From CAYPEL01 sp036479985 (GTDB lineage Bacteria > Pseudomonadota > Gammaproteobacteria > DSM-19610): a DNA stretch of 64,000 nt. The notes under the pieces are model-generated. The model had not been told where the DNA came from and did no database searches. It saw only the letters and a list, made by a program, of their open reading frames with translations. Below, piece after piece: positions 42,153-51,006 of this stretch. The translations under genes were made by a program, and so were the position numbers. The DNA lies in assembly GCA_965224815.1 (NCBI GenBank), contig CBDDAF010000003.1, forward strand, positions 2,976,001 through 3,040,000, written 5' to 3'. How positions within the stretch are numbered: the stretch's first letter is position 1; the number at the start of each line of letters is the position of its first letter.

Positions 42153-42911
42153 TTATGGATAATCTTGCCGCGTTGGGCGAATAACAATATCACTTATATG
42201 CACATGGGGTGGTTGAGTGACAAGAAAATGTATAGCGTTTGCAACATCGTCTCCAACTAAAAGCGGTCCAAATTTATTATCAAAATTTTGCACCATTTCG
42301 TCACTGTAACCAGCACCTTCTTGAAAACCACTTAACACGATCCCAGGTTCAATCAACGAAACCCGAACTCCTATAGGGCCTACTTCGCGCCGTAGACCTT
42401 CAGCCAATGCATGTACGGCAAATTTTGAAGCGCCATATACGGCACTAAACGGCGATATGTGCCGTCCAACAATAGACCCTATGATGACAATGTCGGCGGC
42501 TGTTTTAGGATAAGCCTGTTGTGCATCCACCATTTTTTGCGCAGCTTTTTGCAGAAGCGCAAGAGTCCCTGTCACGTTTATTTTTAAAACATCCTCAAAT
42601 TGCGACAGATCAGCATCCTTGACTGACCCACCCAGCCCACGTCCCGCATTGGCAATAACGATGTCAACCGATTTACCAAAGCGTTCACTAGCAGCGGAAA
42701 AGAGCTGATCCAGTACAGTGTTATCGGCTGCATCGCCAGCCACACCACAGAATGCAGAACCAAGCTCATTTTCGAGTGCGATGAGTTTCGTAACATTTCG
42801 TCCGTTACCAACCACGCCAAAGCCAGCAGCAATGAATCTTTTAACTGTGGCTTCGCCAATACCGGAGGTAGCACCGGTTACGATTGCAATGCGGGTAAAT
42901 TTACCTGCCAT
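42153..42911 (-). CDS. Short-chain dehydrogenase/reductase (SDR)
   Basis: A 252-aa classical SDR: NADP-type motif TGATSGIGEATVKRF (residues about 11-25), NAG motif VIANAGRGLGG, catalytic Ser in VIIGSIVGRHISPFSAVYGASKFAV and Tyr-Lys in YGASK. PG motif LIEPGIVLSGF follows. The substrate is unknown; the protein resembles NADP-dependent 3-hydroxy-acid dehydrogenases (YdfG-like). It is convergent with the pterin dehydratase, 5 bp apart. Confidence 0.9.
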   Translation of the reverse strand: MAGKFTRIAIVTGATSGIGEATVKRFIAAGFGVVGNGRNVTKLIALENELGSAFCGVAGDAADNTVLDQLFSAASERFGKSVDIVIANAGRGLGGSVKDADLSQFEDVLKINVTGTLALLQKAAQKMVDAQQAYPKTAADIVIIGSIVGRHISPFSAVYGASKFAVHALAEGLRREVGPIGVRVSLIEPGIVLSGFQEGAGYSDEMVQNFDNKFGPLLVGDDVANAIHFLVTQPPHVHISDIVIRPTRQDYP

Positions 42912-43172
42912 AGTTGTTTCCTATAATTTGGTGCGTAAGGGTCAGATCTCATTTCCGTTGTTAAGAGGCGTGGTGGCGATATTGTATTTAATATGACGAC
43001 CAATTGTTGCGTATTTCTTGGCTATTTATGTGAATAAATCACAGGAATTCAGTAATTACCTCACGGAGTTATCATCACCTTTCAGGGAAGATACACCCGT
43101 ACGTAAATGAAATTGCGGTCTGCCAATAGTGGCATGGTAACCGTAACATTGAAATAACAAAGGAGACGACCC

Positions 43173-44678
43173 ATGAAAACTAAATTGCTAACAACCTGTT
43201 TATTGTTACTGGCAAGCTCTGTTCACCTGAGTCTAGCGCGGGCAGAATTAGTCATACGGGACATCGAGGTAATCGATTTGGGTACAATTCGGCCTGGTAC
43301 GAATAGTTGGGCTTCTGATATTAATGATGCAGGAAATATTGTAGGAAGTAGCCAAACACAGCCAGGCGGCAGCAATCGTGCATTCATAACTTATTCAGGG
43401 CTTGTAGGACTCGGGATGATTAATATTGGCGCATTTAGAGGCGGAGATTCAGGCGGAGCTTACGGAATTAATGAGCTTGATCAGGTTGTAGGAACCTCAT
43501 TAATAGGAGAACAAGACTCATATGGAAATGAAGTTCGACGAGGTTTTATATGGGAGTATGGTTCGGCTATGCGTGATTTGGGTTCATTGCGATCGTATCG
43601 TGGTGTTATTTTTTCAAGCACGGCTAGTGCGATTAATAATATTGGACAAATTAGTGGTTCTGTAGGTCGCTATGGTGCAGTGTGGGATTTGTTTGCTTTC
43701 CCTGACCATATAGATTTCCCACACCATACGAGATTGAGTGACATGGATTCTATTGCGCCAAGATTTGTAAGGGATATTAATAATTCAGGACAAGTTGTTG
43801 GATTACACCGATCTGCAGATACAGGATTCCGTTGGCAAGCAGGTGTTTTTGAGGAGCTTGCGAGTGATATTGAGGGAATTAGTCCTGCATCGGGTATTTA
43901 CGGGAGTTCTGCATCGGGTATTAACGAGTTGGGCGAGGTTGTCGGAAATATAAGCGTTTGGGATGGATCTGAAGTTTATACTCATGCAACATTTTGGTCA
44001 GATCCGTCTACAGTGAAAGATCTGGGGACGCTCGGAGGAAAGGACAGTGAGGCATATGATATTAACGACTTTGGTACAGTCATCGGCTCAAGTGAGATAG
44101 CCACTGGGGAAACTCGAGCATTTGTCTGGCATGCTGATTTTGGAATGCAATCGTTAGGTACGCTTGGTGGCGATTACAGTATCGCTAGAGGAATAAACTC
44201 AACTGGCCAAATAGTGGGTACAAGTGAAACTGCATCAGGCGAGAGACATGCAACTCTCTGGAAAGTGACATATGGAATTGCATTGGATATTGATATCAGA
44301 CCAAGGAGGGTAAGAAATACCATCAGTCCTCTGAGCAGTAGAAATATTTCAGTGGTCATATTCTCCAGAGATGATGTTGATCCACTATCTCTTGATCTTG
44401 AAACGTTATCACTTGGCGATAAAGAAGGTAACGAAACAGGGATTGCCCGGGAAAAAAGCGGAAAAAATAAAGGTAATCCGCTCACTGAAATTAAAGATGT
44501 AGATAATGATGGTAAAGATGATTTAATTCTGTACTTTTCAATTCCGGAATTGGTTGCTAATAAAGATATTAATAAGAATTCCAAACAGCTCTACCTGCAA
44601 GGTAATAGTTTTGACCGCGGCCCCGTTTTAGGTGTAGATAAAGTAATAGTGAAAAAACCAAAACAGCTATTTTATTGA
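43173..44678 (+). CDS. Exported HAF-repeat protein
   Basis: A 501-aa protein with a signal peptide (TTCLLLLASSVHLSLARA). At least five repeats of the HAF type follow (residues about 30-370), for example WSDPSTVKDLGTLGGKDSEAYDINDFGTVIGSSE and LGTLGGDYSIARGINSTGQIVG with TSE. Each ends in an Ala-Phe/Thr-Phe-Trp strand and fits a propeller-like arrangement. A C-terminal domain (about 375-501) has DVDNDGKDDLILYF, a calcium-binding type loop also seen in related exported proteins. It is probably secreted or surface-located; function is unknown. Confidence 0.85.
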   Translation: MKTKLLTTCLLLLASSVHLSLARAELVIRDIEVIDLGTIRPGTNSWASDINDAGNIVGSSQTQPGGSNRAFITYSGLVGLGMINIGAFRGGDSGGAYGINELDQVVGTSLIGEQDSYGNEVRRGFIWEYGSAMRDLGSLRSYRGVIFSSTASAINNIGQISGSVGRYGAVWDLFAFPDHIDFPHHTRLSDMDSIAPRFVRDINNSGQVVGLHRSADTGFRWQAGVFEELASDIEGISPASGIYGSSASGINELGEVVGNISVWDGSEVYTHATFWSDPSTVKDLGTLGGKDSEAYDINDFGTVIGSSEIATGETRAFVWHADFGMQSLGTLGGDYSIARGINSTGQIVGTSETASGERHATLWKVTYGIALDIDIRPRRVRNTISPLSSRNISVVIFSRDDVDPLSLDLETLSLGDKEGNETGIAREKSGKNKGNPLTEIKDVDNDGKDDLILYFSIPELVANKDINKNSKQLYLQGNSFDRGPVLGVDKVIVKKPKQLFY

Positions 44679-44690
44679 TAGTAGAAAAGT

Positions 44691-44743
44691 GGGGCCAGGT
44701 CTTGCGAACGCGTACATATGGTTACTTTGTAAGACTTGGCTCC
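44691..44743. repeat. GGGGCCAGGTCTT inverted-repeat element
   Basis: GGGGCCAGGTCTTGCGAA pairs imperfectly with TTTGTAAGACTTGGCTCC, loop about 17 bp. It resembles known dispersed palindromes of Y1-transposase type. It may terminate the HAF gene. Confidence 0.7.
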
Positions 44744-44815
44744 ATCGGCCAATGTGTAAAAACCCTCACTATTGATTGATTCGATTATCTTGTCATTAAG
44801 AGCTGTAAAAAATAT

Positions 44816-44832
44816 TGTAGGAGTGGCTTCAG
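44816..44832 (+). repeat. REP-like palindrome, decayed half copy
   Basis: TGTAGGAGTGGCTTCAG differs at one base from the consensus arm and has no partner. Confidence 0.7.
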
Positions 44833-44848
44833 GTTATTACGATTTAAC

Positions 44849-45670
44849 CTAAGTGTTCTTGGGTAGTATCAGAATTTCCCCGAGACCTCCATTGGCGCGA
44901 TCACCCAGGTAGCGGTGTACGGCCTGGCCGATTTGGGCGCTATCAAATGCATTACTCAGCATGCGCAATTCGCGTAACAATAATGTCATAAAAGGAAGTG
45001 TTTGCTGGCCATTGTCACCGAAGGTGACGGGGATTGATTCTGGTGCGCACGTCATCAGCAGCGTGCCGCGTTTCATGTTGATGCCTGTTAGTTTTCCGCA
45101 TTGGCCTGCAACGGCAATGGTGCCGGCGGTCATGCGTGAGCCGCAGTAATCTCCAGTGTTGCCGTGAACGATAATGATGCCGCGGCGTAAACGATCACCT
45201 GTACGGTCGCCGCTGTTGCCTTGTACGATAATTTCTCCACCGGACATGCCTTGTTTTTCACCGGGCAGGGCGGCGCCGAGAAAGTCTTCGCTGTTGCCTT
45301 CGACGAGCAACCGGCCTGCGGTCATACCAGCGCCACTATAAATTCCGGTATTGCCTTTGATGTTTACTGAACCTCCTTGCAACTGTTCACCCGCACGCAT
45401 TCCGGCATTGCCTTCGACGATGATTTCACCCCCAGACATTGAAGCGCCGATGTAATCCAGTTTTCCGGATTCAGGGCTTACCCGAATTTGTTGGGTGTCG
45501 TCGCCGCTGATATTAAAAAGTTCACCGGCTTCAAATGACTGGTTGCCTAAATAAACGGGAATGGATTGAATGTCACGCAAAGATTTTCCCCGCAGGGTGT
45601 CCGGCGTAAAAGGGCGCATATCAATACGCAATGGGGTGGAATTTTTCAGTTTAATGCTTAGTGGCTTCAT
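44849..45670 (-). CDS. fhcC: Formyltransferase/hydrolase complex subunit C (FhcC)
   Basis: A 273-aa FwdC/GltS-C-type protein. A right-handed helix is built from repeated GGxIxVxGNxG units (MSGGEIIVEGNAGMRAGEQLQGGSVNIKGNTGIYSG ... GEIIVQGNSGDRTGDRLRRGIIIVHGNTG). Subunit C of the Fhc complex helps convert formyl-H4MPT via formyl-methylofuran to formate. It ends the fhcBADC unit; the ATG overlaps the fhcD stop (ATGA). Confidence 0.94.
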   Translation of the reverse strand: MKPLSIKLKNSTPLRIDMRPFTPDTLRGKSLRDIQSIPVYLGNQSFEAGELFNISGDDTQQIRVSPESGKLDYIGASMSGGEIIVEGNAGMRAGEQLQGGSVNIKGNTGIYSGAGMTAGRLLVEGNSEDFLGAALPGEKQGMSGGEIIVQGNSGDRTGDRLRRGIIIVHGNTGDYCGSRMTAGTIAVAGQCGKLTGINMKRGTLLMTCAPESIPVTFGDNGQQTLPFMTLLLRELRMLSNAFDSAQIGQAVHRYLGDRANGGLGEILILPKNT

Positions 45671-46563
45671 GCCAGAACCTCATGCAGTTTGAAATGAAAC
45701 TGACCGAGTTTCCCGCCGTAGTTACCGGCAGTAATTTTCTGGATGCCGTTTTTTGGGCCGAGTGAGCAGGCGGCTTCGATGCCCACTTTCATAGACTGTG
45801 CAACTTCTTCTTCAGACAGGCCGTCAATGACTATTTCCATTACTGCGCCTATATCAGCAGTCAATTCTGATTTGACGAGTCCGCGTAGCGTGGGGCAATA
45901 AGCATCGTTGGTCGAGGCCATTAGCGCTTTGTATTTAGAACCAACTTTTGATCCTGAACGCACAACGCCACCTGGAAAGGGCATGATGATGTTGGGTAGT
46001 GGTTGCATGGCTTCCACTGCAGTTTCGCAGGCAGTCAGTGCTTGAGCTTGAGATTTTGCAAGCACGAGAAAATTACCTCCGCCGACTGCTGAGATCCGCG
46101 AGGTGGTTTCTTCGCAGAGAAATTCTCCGTCCATGACCGGGATGCGCCAATAGCGCCGGTCACCAAACTTTTTAGCAATCTGGAAACCATCGCCAAAAAA
46201 TCGCAAGTTCTTTCCCAGTGGAATCTTTTTTTCGGATTGCATGTCGGAAAAAACCGCTGTGGTCGGGCAGGTGAGTACGCATTGTCCAAGCCGGTTTTCG
46301 AGTTGTTTGGCCAGTGTTTTCTCGGCCATAGCAAACAGCAACACGGTCACGCCAGGGCGGCCATCCGGAGTTTCCTCCGGTGGCACCATACGGCCAATAC
46401 CGGCTTCCACGCCGCAACCGATGACCGAGGTCGCAAAGCCTGTCATGGTTTCTGCCGCTTGCCGTGCCCAACGTTCGTTGAGTGCTGTAATCAAGATACG
46501 TGTCGCTGTCATCTTGAAGGCTTCGGCAAAGGTCTCAACGATTTCCACGCCGTTGATTTTCAT
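45667..46563 (-). CDS. fhcD: Formylmethylofuran:H4MPT formyltransferase subunit (FhcD)
   Basis: A 298-aa formyltransferase homologue of archaeal Ftr. It moves the formyl group from H4MPT to methylofuran. Seen are MKINGVEIVETFAEAFKMTATRILITA, TGFATSVIGCGVEAGI, RPGVTVLLFAM and the C-terminal LGPKNGIQKITAGNYGGKLGQFHFKLHEVL. The ATG at 46563 overlaps the fhcA stop. A longer frame to 46581 begins inside fhcA and is less likely. Confidence 0.94.
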   Translation of the reverse strand: MKINGVEIVETFAEAFKMTATRILITALNERWARQAAETMTGFATSVIGCGVEAGIGRMVPPEETPDGRPGVTVLLFAMAEKTLAKQLENRLGQCVLTCPTTAVFSDMQSEKKIPLGKNLRFFGDGFQIAKKFGDRRYWRIPVMDGEFLCEETTSRISAVGGGNFLVLAKSQAQALTACETAVEAMQPLPNIIMPFPGGVVRSGSKVGSKYKALMASTNDAYCPTLRGLVKSELTADIGAVMEIVIDGLSEEEVAQSMKVGIEAACSLGPKNGIQKITAGNYGGKLGQFHFKLHEVLA

Positions 46564-48227
46564 GCGGTGCGGTTCCTGCAATCGTGTACCACGACAGGGC
46601 TACCAATGGCCTCTGCCATTTCGTCGTTGGAAATGCTCAGGTTATTAAAGCGCACGGTGTAATGTTGGTTGACATGATCCTGGATGAGTTTTTCGATACT
46701 GCGGTCGAACTCGGGGTGAACTGTATGTGTTTTTCCCGGTACGATTTTGATGATCTCGCCGTTTTCAACGACTAGCTCGCCAGCCTTGAAAACATAGTGT
46801 GGCTGTGAAAAAAGAACCTCCGGATTGTCATGCGGCGTGTATACCGTCAAATCTGCAACGGCACCTGGGCCTAGATGCCCATGGTCGCGCATACCAAGCA
46901 ATTTAGCGGGTGCGGCGCGGGTCATGATGGCGATTTCGTACAGCGTGTATTCGCGATCGAGACTACCCAGTACGCTTAATTTGCGGGCTGCGGGGTTGAT
47001 GGTTTCCAGCCGCTCATTACGGAAGCCTCGATCCATCAGTAAGCGGATCAGGTGTGGATAACTGGTAAAAGGTGCGCCATTGGGATGGTCGGTGGTGAGA
47101 AACACGCGCCAGGGATCATCGACCATGAGGAACAATTCTAGTCCGATGGCCCATTGCAATGCATTCACAAAATCCTTATCGCGATAGCGGAAAGGCACTA
47201 CGCCACACCCGGCATCACACTCGATATCCATGCAGATCCACTTTTTGGGATGGCCGTGGGCGTGATGTTTGTACTGTGACATGCTATCGCCAGATGTGGT
47301 GACGGTTTGCCCGAACAGGATTTGTCCAACATCAATCGTGATATTTTTATGTTGATTAACTGCTTCAGCAATTTGAGCGGCGGCGGACGAAAATTTACGG
47401 TCACCTTCCGTGCCATAACTGTGAAATTGAATGTGCGTCAGATGCAGAGGATTGCCTTCGGATGCATCCATCGTAGCAAGTGTGGAGTTGTAGTTACCTG
47501 GCACACCCAGGTTACTGGCGTGTACGTGTAACGGAAAGGGTACGCCGAGCTCCGTGAGTGCACGGCTAAGCGTGCGGACAATTTCTCGTGGCGTGACACC
47601 GTAATGCTGATTGGTTTCATCGACATCCAGTGAGCGTTGGTTAAACTTGAAGGCGTTGATGCCGCCAGGGTTAACCACTTTGATACCAATGCACTGTGTT
47701 GCTTGTAAAGTCCAGGCGACGTAGTCATTAATGGTTGCTTGGTCCTGGCCGGACGAGAGCATGGATAAATACAAATCATCGCTGCCGAGCATGGCATAAC
47801 CGCCGGTATCGACCATCGGGGTGTCGGCCATTTCCATGTGCGCCTGGCGGGCATTGTTGGGAAGTACCGCCGGTTCAAAACAGGTGGTGTAACCCATCTC
47901 CGCGTAGCGGTATCCGGCGCTGAGTGTCGATGGGGTTGTGATGCCAGACCCTGATCGCAATAAATCGGTGCCATTATGGGGGTGGTGGTGGTGTTCATTT
48001 GTCATCAGTGTGCGGGCAAGATTAACTTTACCGCCGCCGATATGGGTATGCATATCGATGGCACCTGCCATCAAAATCTTACCTTTCAGATCATAAACAC
48101 GGTCGAATTTCCCAGCGTCACCTGGATTGTCGATGATGACTCCATCGCGTACGAAAACATCCTGGACAACTCCATCAATGCCGTTAGCCGGGTCGTAAAC
48201 TGTTGCACCATTGAGCTTGATCAGCAT
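46560..48227 (-). CDS. fhcA: Formyltransferase/hydrolase complex subunit A, amidohydrolase (FhcA)
   Basis: A 555-aa amidohydrolase-family subunit homologous to FwdA, hydrolysing formyl-methylofuran to formate. Metal-binding HTH is in AGAIDMHTHIGGG (residues about 53-64). Further ligands are in FPLHVHASNLG, LTHIQFHSYG and FLTTDHPNGAPF (catalytic Asp). The binuclear zinc site therefore looks complete. It overlaps fhcB and fhcD by 7 and 4 bp. Confidence 0.95.
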   Translation of the reverse strand: MLIKLNGATVYDPANGIDGVVQDVFVRDGVIIDNPGDAGKFDRVYDLKGKILMAGAIDMHTHIGGGKVNLARTLMTNEHHHHPHNGTDLLRSGSGITTPSTLSAGYRYAEMGYTTCFEPAVLPNNARQAHMEMADTPMVDTGGYAMLGSDDLYLSMLSSGQDQATINDYVAWTLQATQCIGIKVVNPGGINAFKFNQRSLDVDETNQHYGVTPREIVRTLSRALTELGVPFPLHVHASNLGVPGNYNSTLATMDASEGNPLHLTHIQFHSYGTEGDRKFSSAAAQIAEAVNQHKNITIDVGQILFGQTVTTSGDSMSQYKHHAHGHPKKWICMDIECDAGCGVVPFRYRDKDFVNALQWAIGLELFLMVDDPWRVFLTTDHPNGAPFTSYPHLIRLLMDRGFRNERLETINPAARKLSVLGSLDREYTLYEIAIMTRAAPAKLLGMRDHGHLGPGAVADLTVYTPHDNPEVLFSQPHYVFKAGELVVENGEIIKIVPGKTHTVHPEFDRSIEKLIQDHVNQHYTVRFNNLSISNDEMAEAIGSPVVVHDCRNRTA

Positions 48228-49471
48228 GCTGACTCCATGAGTTGATCAATAATGTGTTGTGTAGTCGGCCAACGCGGTTCACGAAGTTTGCGCAGTGGTA
48301 AGGCGACGACACCGTCGGTGCGGAAGCAGTGACCGGCCTGGTCTATGCCGGGAATGGCAGTAGGAAAATAGACCTCGGGGGGTTTATCAAATTTAATTCC
48401 CGGATGACCAATTACAATCTGCGGGCAATCCGTTGCAGGAACCGGGTCAGGCGAGAGTGTTGCAATCCAGACCAACAGATCAGCTTCTTGCTCGCGTATC
48501 ATTCTGGCGCTGTCATATCGCCAGGCATCGTGGTCGGGGTGTTTGCATGCGAACGAAGTGCGCAACGGAAAACCAGCTTGCCAGGTGCAAACTTGATTGG
48601 CGCTCATGCTGCCATTGCCACCGCCGAGAGGTAGTCCCGCAGAACGTTTAGTTTGGTTAAGGTCACGAACCAGTTCAGAGAGACTTTCTACAGCCAGCTC
48701 GGCATGGGGAAAATCAAAATCAGCGCTCGACCAGGCAATGACCGAATAGGCAGCTTCATTCAGCCAGGATGCTAACTGCGAAAGTTCATCTAGCGGCAGA
48801 CTGCTGGCCGCGGGTTGCATATTACTGTTAAGCAGTGTGCGAAGTAAGCCGGTTGCTTCCGCGGTATGTGTCAGCGGTAAATCAATGATAGTTACGTCAG
48901 CATGGGAAAGCTCAGGGGGTAACTTGTCTGCATGCCGGGAGCCAATAAGTACAATTTTACGCTTTTCTGTAATGAATAAACCGTCAGCTGTCAGCACGCG
49001 TTCAGCAAACCTCGGGAATTGTTCAAAGACGTTTTCGCCTACGATGACAATGAGATCGGCACGATTGCGAACTTCGCTCAACGTCGTGGTGAACCAGCCA
49101 CTGTCCTGCACAACACGCAGGTTGCGGAACATCACATGACTGGCGCTATGATCTACACAGGCACCGATTCGATCGGCTAATGCCAATGCGCTGCGTGCTC
49201 CCTGGACATCTGTCATCAACCCGCTCACCACGGGGGCTTTGGCGTTGGCGAGTAACTTTCCAGCCTGTGTGATGGCGTCGTCGAACGATGCGCTTTTCCC
49301 TTTTATTTCAGGTGTAATTGACTTGGCGTCCGCTGGCCAGGCAGACGTAAAAAAGCCTTCACCGGTGCGGCAAGGCAGGTCGTGTACGCGCACTTTTTCG
49401 TTTTCTACGGTTACGCGCAAGTCGTCGCAGGCTAAGCCGCAAACTGGGCAGGTGATATCGCTGTATTCCAC
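48221..49471 (-). CDS. fhcB: Formyltransferase/hydrolase complex subunit B (FhcB)
   Basis: A 416-aa FwdB homologue. It keeps an N-terminal cysteine motif (ITCPVCGLACDD) but lacks the cysteine that binds tungsten in archaeal FwdB: the matching stretch is DHSASHVMFRNLRVV. This agrees with the non-redox role of FhcB in bacteria. I place the start at the GTG at 49471. The longer frame to 49573 begins with MNSLHPIAAEAAPT, which is translated REP sequence. It is the first gene of fhcBADC. Confidence 0.88.
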   Translation of the reverse strand: MEYSDITCPVCGLACDDLRVTVENEKVRVHDLPCRTGEGFFTSAWPADAKSITPEIKGKSASFDDAITQAGKLLANAKAPVVSGLMTDVQGARSALALADRIGACVDHSASHVMFRNLRVVQDSGWFTTTLSEVRNRADLIVIVGENVFEQFPRFAERVLTADGLFITEKRKIVLIGSRHADKLPPELSHADVTIIDLPLTHTAEATGLLRTLLNSNMQPAASSLPLDELSQLASWLNEAAYSVIAWSSADFDFPHAELAVESLSELVRDLNQTKRSAGLPLGGGNGSMSANQVCTWQAGFPLRTSFACKHPDHDAWRYDSARMIREQEADLLVWIATLSPDPVPATDCPQIVIGHPGIKFDKPPEVYFPTAIPGIDQAGHCFRTDGVVALPLRKLREPRWPTTQHIIDQLMESAC

Positions 49472-49530
49472 ACTGGACTCTTTACTATTAATCTGTACAT
49501 TTAAGAAACCTCTGATTAATTGGCGAGAAT

Positions 49531-49595
49531 CTGTAGGAGCGGCTTCAGCCGCGATGGGGTGCAGCGAGTTCATCGCGGCTGAAGCCGCTCCTACA
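49531..49595. repeat. REP-like palindrome, full copy, in the fhc leader
   Basis: Paired arms with loop GGGGTGCAGCGAGTTC, 60 bp upstream of the fhcB start. In this place it would be transcribed in the fhc leader unless the promoter lies closer to fhcB. Confidence 0.9.
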
Positions 49596-49964
49596 TGTTT
49601 AAAATGACAAGATGCATTAATTAATCAGAGCTTCTCTAGACGAAGCATATACTATGCCAATGCTTATTGTCCTGCGGAGATCGCCCTGTTGATACAGTAG
49701 GTAAAAATCTGATGGCTGCGGCTGTCTCGTGGCTGATACAGTCTGTTTCAGCCAGGCTCGTCAGTTCGAAACTAAAAAGAAGAAAACACACGAAATCCCG
49801 CCACTTAGTCGGGAGGCATGTTTATTGCTATACCACTGATATATCCTGATATATCGTCTTCATTGATTGAATTATCATAAGTCTAAATACGTACGTAATT
49901 GTTATTTCAGGCGGGATGCGAATGTTTTTTTCCTCTTCCTGTGAAGAGGGATAGCGGGGAAGTA
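49596..49964. promoter_or_regulatory. Divergent control region between fhc and mptG operons
   Basis: No gene is seen. The stretch holds a tandem pair CTGATATATC (49836-49845 and 49846-49855). A perfect 7-bp hairpin CCTCTTC-CTGT-GAAGAGG (49932-49949) lies just before the mptG ribosome site. A shorter stem CCCG...CGGG is near 49799-49813. Both C1 operons must draw promoters from here, so the repeats are candidate regulator sites. Confidence 0.5.
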
Positions 49965-50999
49965 GTGTTGCAGTTAAATAAAACAATGATTGTGGAAGCG
50001 CCAGCCCGCCTTCACTTTGGTTTTGTTGATCTCAATGGTGGCATGGGACGTCGATTCGGTAGTTTGGGATTGACAATCGACAGCATCGAAACGCAAGTTG
50101 CCGTGACCGTATCGCGCCAAAATAGTGCAACGGGAATTGATGCGGACAGGGCGGTACGCATAGCCAATCGTTTATTTGATGCGCTTGGGCTGGATGGCGG
50201 TGTTTCCATTGATGTCCGTAAGGCAATTCCCCCGCATAGTGGTTTGGGTTCCGGTACGCAAATGGCGCTTGCGGTAGGTGTTGCCATCAGTCGCTTATAT
50301 GGGATTGATCTGGATGCATCTCGCATTGCAACGCTACTCGACCGCGGTGCCCGATCGGGTATTGGTATTGCCGCATTCGAACAGGGTGGATTCATTGTTG
50401 ACGGTGGCCGTCGTCCAGGCGGAGGACCACCGGCGGTAATTTCGCGGTTGGAATTTCCGGAGCATTGGCGGGTGTTGTTGATCTTTGATGATGCGCAGCA
50501 CGGCCTTAACGGTGAGGCTGAACGGGAAGCGTTTAACCGCCTGCCTACATTTCCTGAAGATGAGTCAGCGCGTCTATGCCGTCTGTTAACCATGCAACTA
50601 TTGCCGGGTCTAGCGGAACAACGGCTAGAAGATTTTGCGAATGCAGTAACCGAATTACAGGCGGTCATCGGCGATTATTTCTCACCCGCACAGGATGGAC
50701 AGCGGTTTACCAGTCCAGCGGTGGCGGGTGTGCTTGACTGGTTGCAGGCGCATGACTATAGCGGGGTTGGTCAGAGTTCCTGGGGGCCGACCGGATTTGT
50801 ACTCATCGAGGGCGAGACTGAGGCATTTCGTTTATCGAAACAATTGCAAGAACGCTTTGCCTATTTGCCCCTACGGTTTCAGGTCGTTGCTGGCCGCAAT
50901 AGTGGTGCAGTGATCTCGGATACTACAAGCGCTCAGGCAGCAACAAGTGAGCAATATGCAGCACAAGAAGTTGTACCCACAAAAAACAAATTGAGCTAA
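49965..50999 (+). CDS. mptG: Beta-ribofuranosylaminobenzene 5'-phosphate synthase
   Basis: A 344-aa GHMP-kinase-fold enzyme making the first committed H4MPT intermediate from p-aminobenzoate and phosphoribosyl pyrophosphate. Seen are MIVEAPARLHFGFVDLNGGMGRRFGSLGL, the GHMP glycine loop AIPPHSGLGSGTQMALAVGVAI, and RSGIGIAAFEQGGFIVDGG with GPPAVISRLEFPEHW. WGPTGF is near the end. The GTG at 49965 is favoured by GGGGA just upstream; an ATG at 49986 lies directly before the conserved part. pabB nearby supplies the aminobenzoate. Confidence 0.92.
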   Translation: MLQLNKTMIVEAPARLHFGFVDLNGGMGRRFGSLGLTIDSIETQVAVTVSRQNSATGIDADRAVRIANRLFDALGLDGGVSIDVRKAIPPHSGLGSGTQMALAVGVAISRLYGIDLDASRIATLLDRGARSGIGIAAFEQGGFIVDGGRRPGGGPPAVISRLEFPEHWRVLLIFDDAQHGLNGEAEREAFNRLPTFPEDESARLCRLLTMQLLPGLAEQRLEDFANAVTELQAVIGDYFSPAQDGQRFTSPAVAGVLDWLQAHDYSGVGQSSWGPTGFVLIEGETEAFRLSKQLQERFAYLPLRFQVVAGRNSGAVISDTTSAQAATSEQYAAQEVVPTKNKLS

Positions 51000-51006
51000 A
51001 ACTATT

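Noticed and set aside
50012..50668. 218-aa minus-strand frame opposite mptG
   Set aside because: Ser/Pro/Arg-rich composition typical of the antisense of a GC-biased gene; no start signal.
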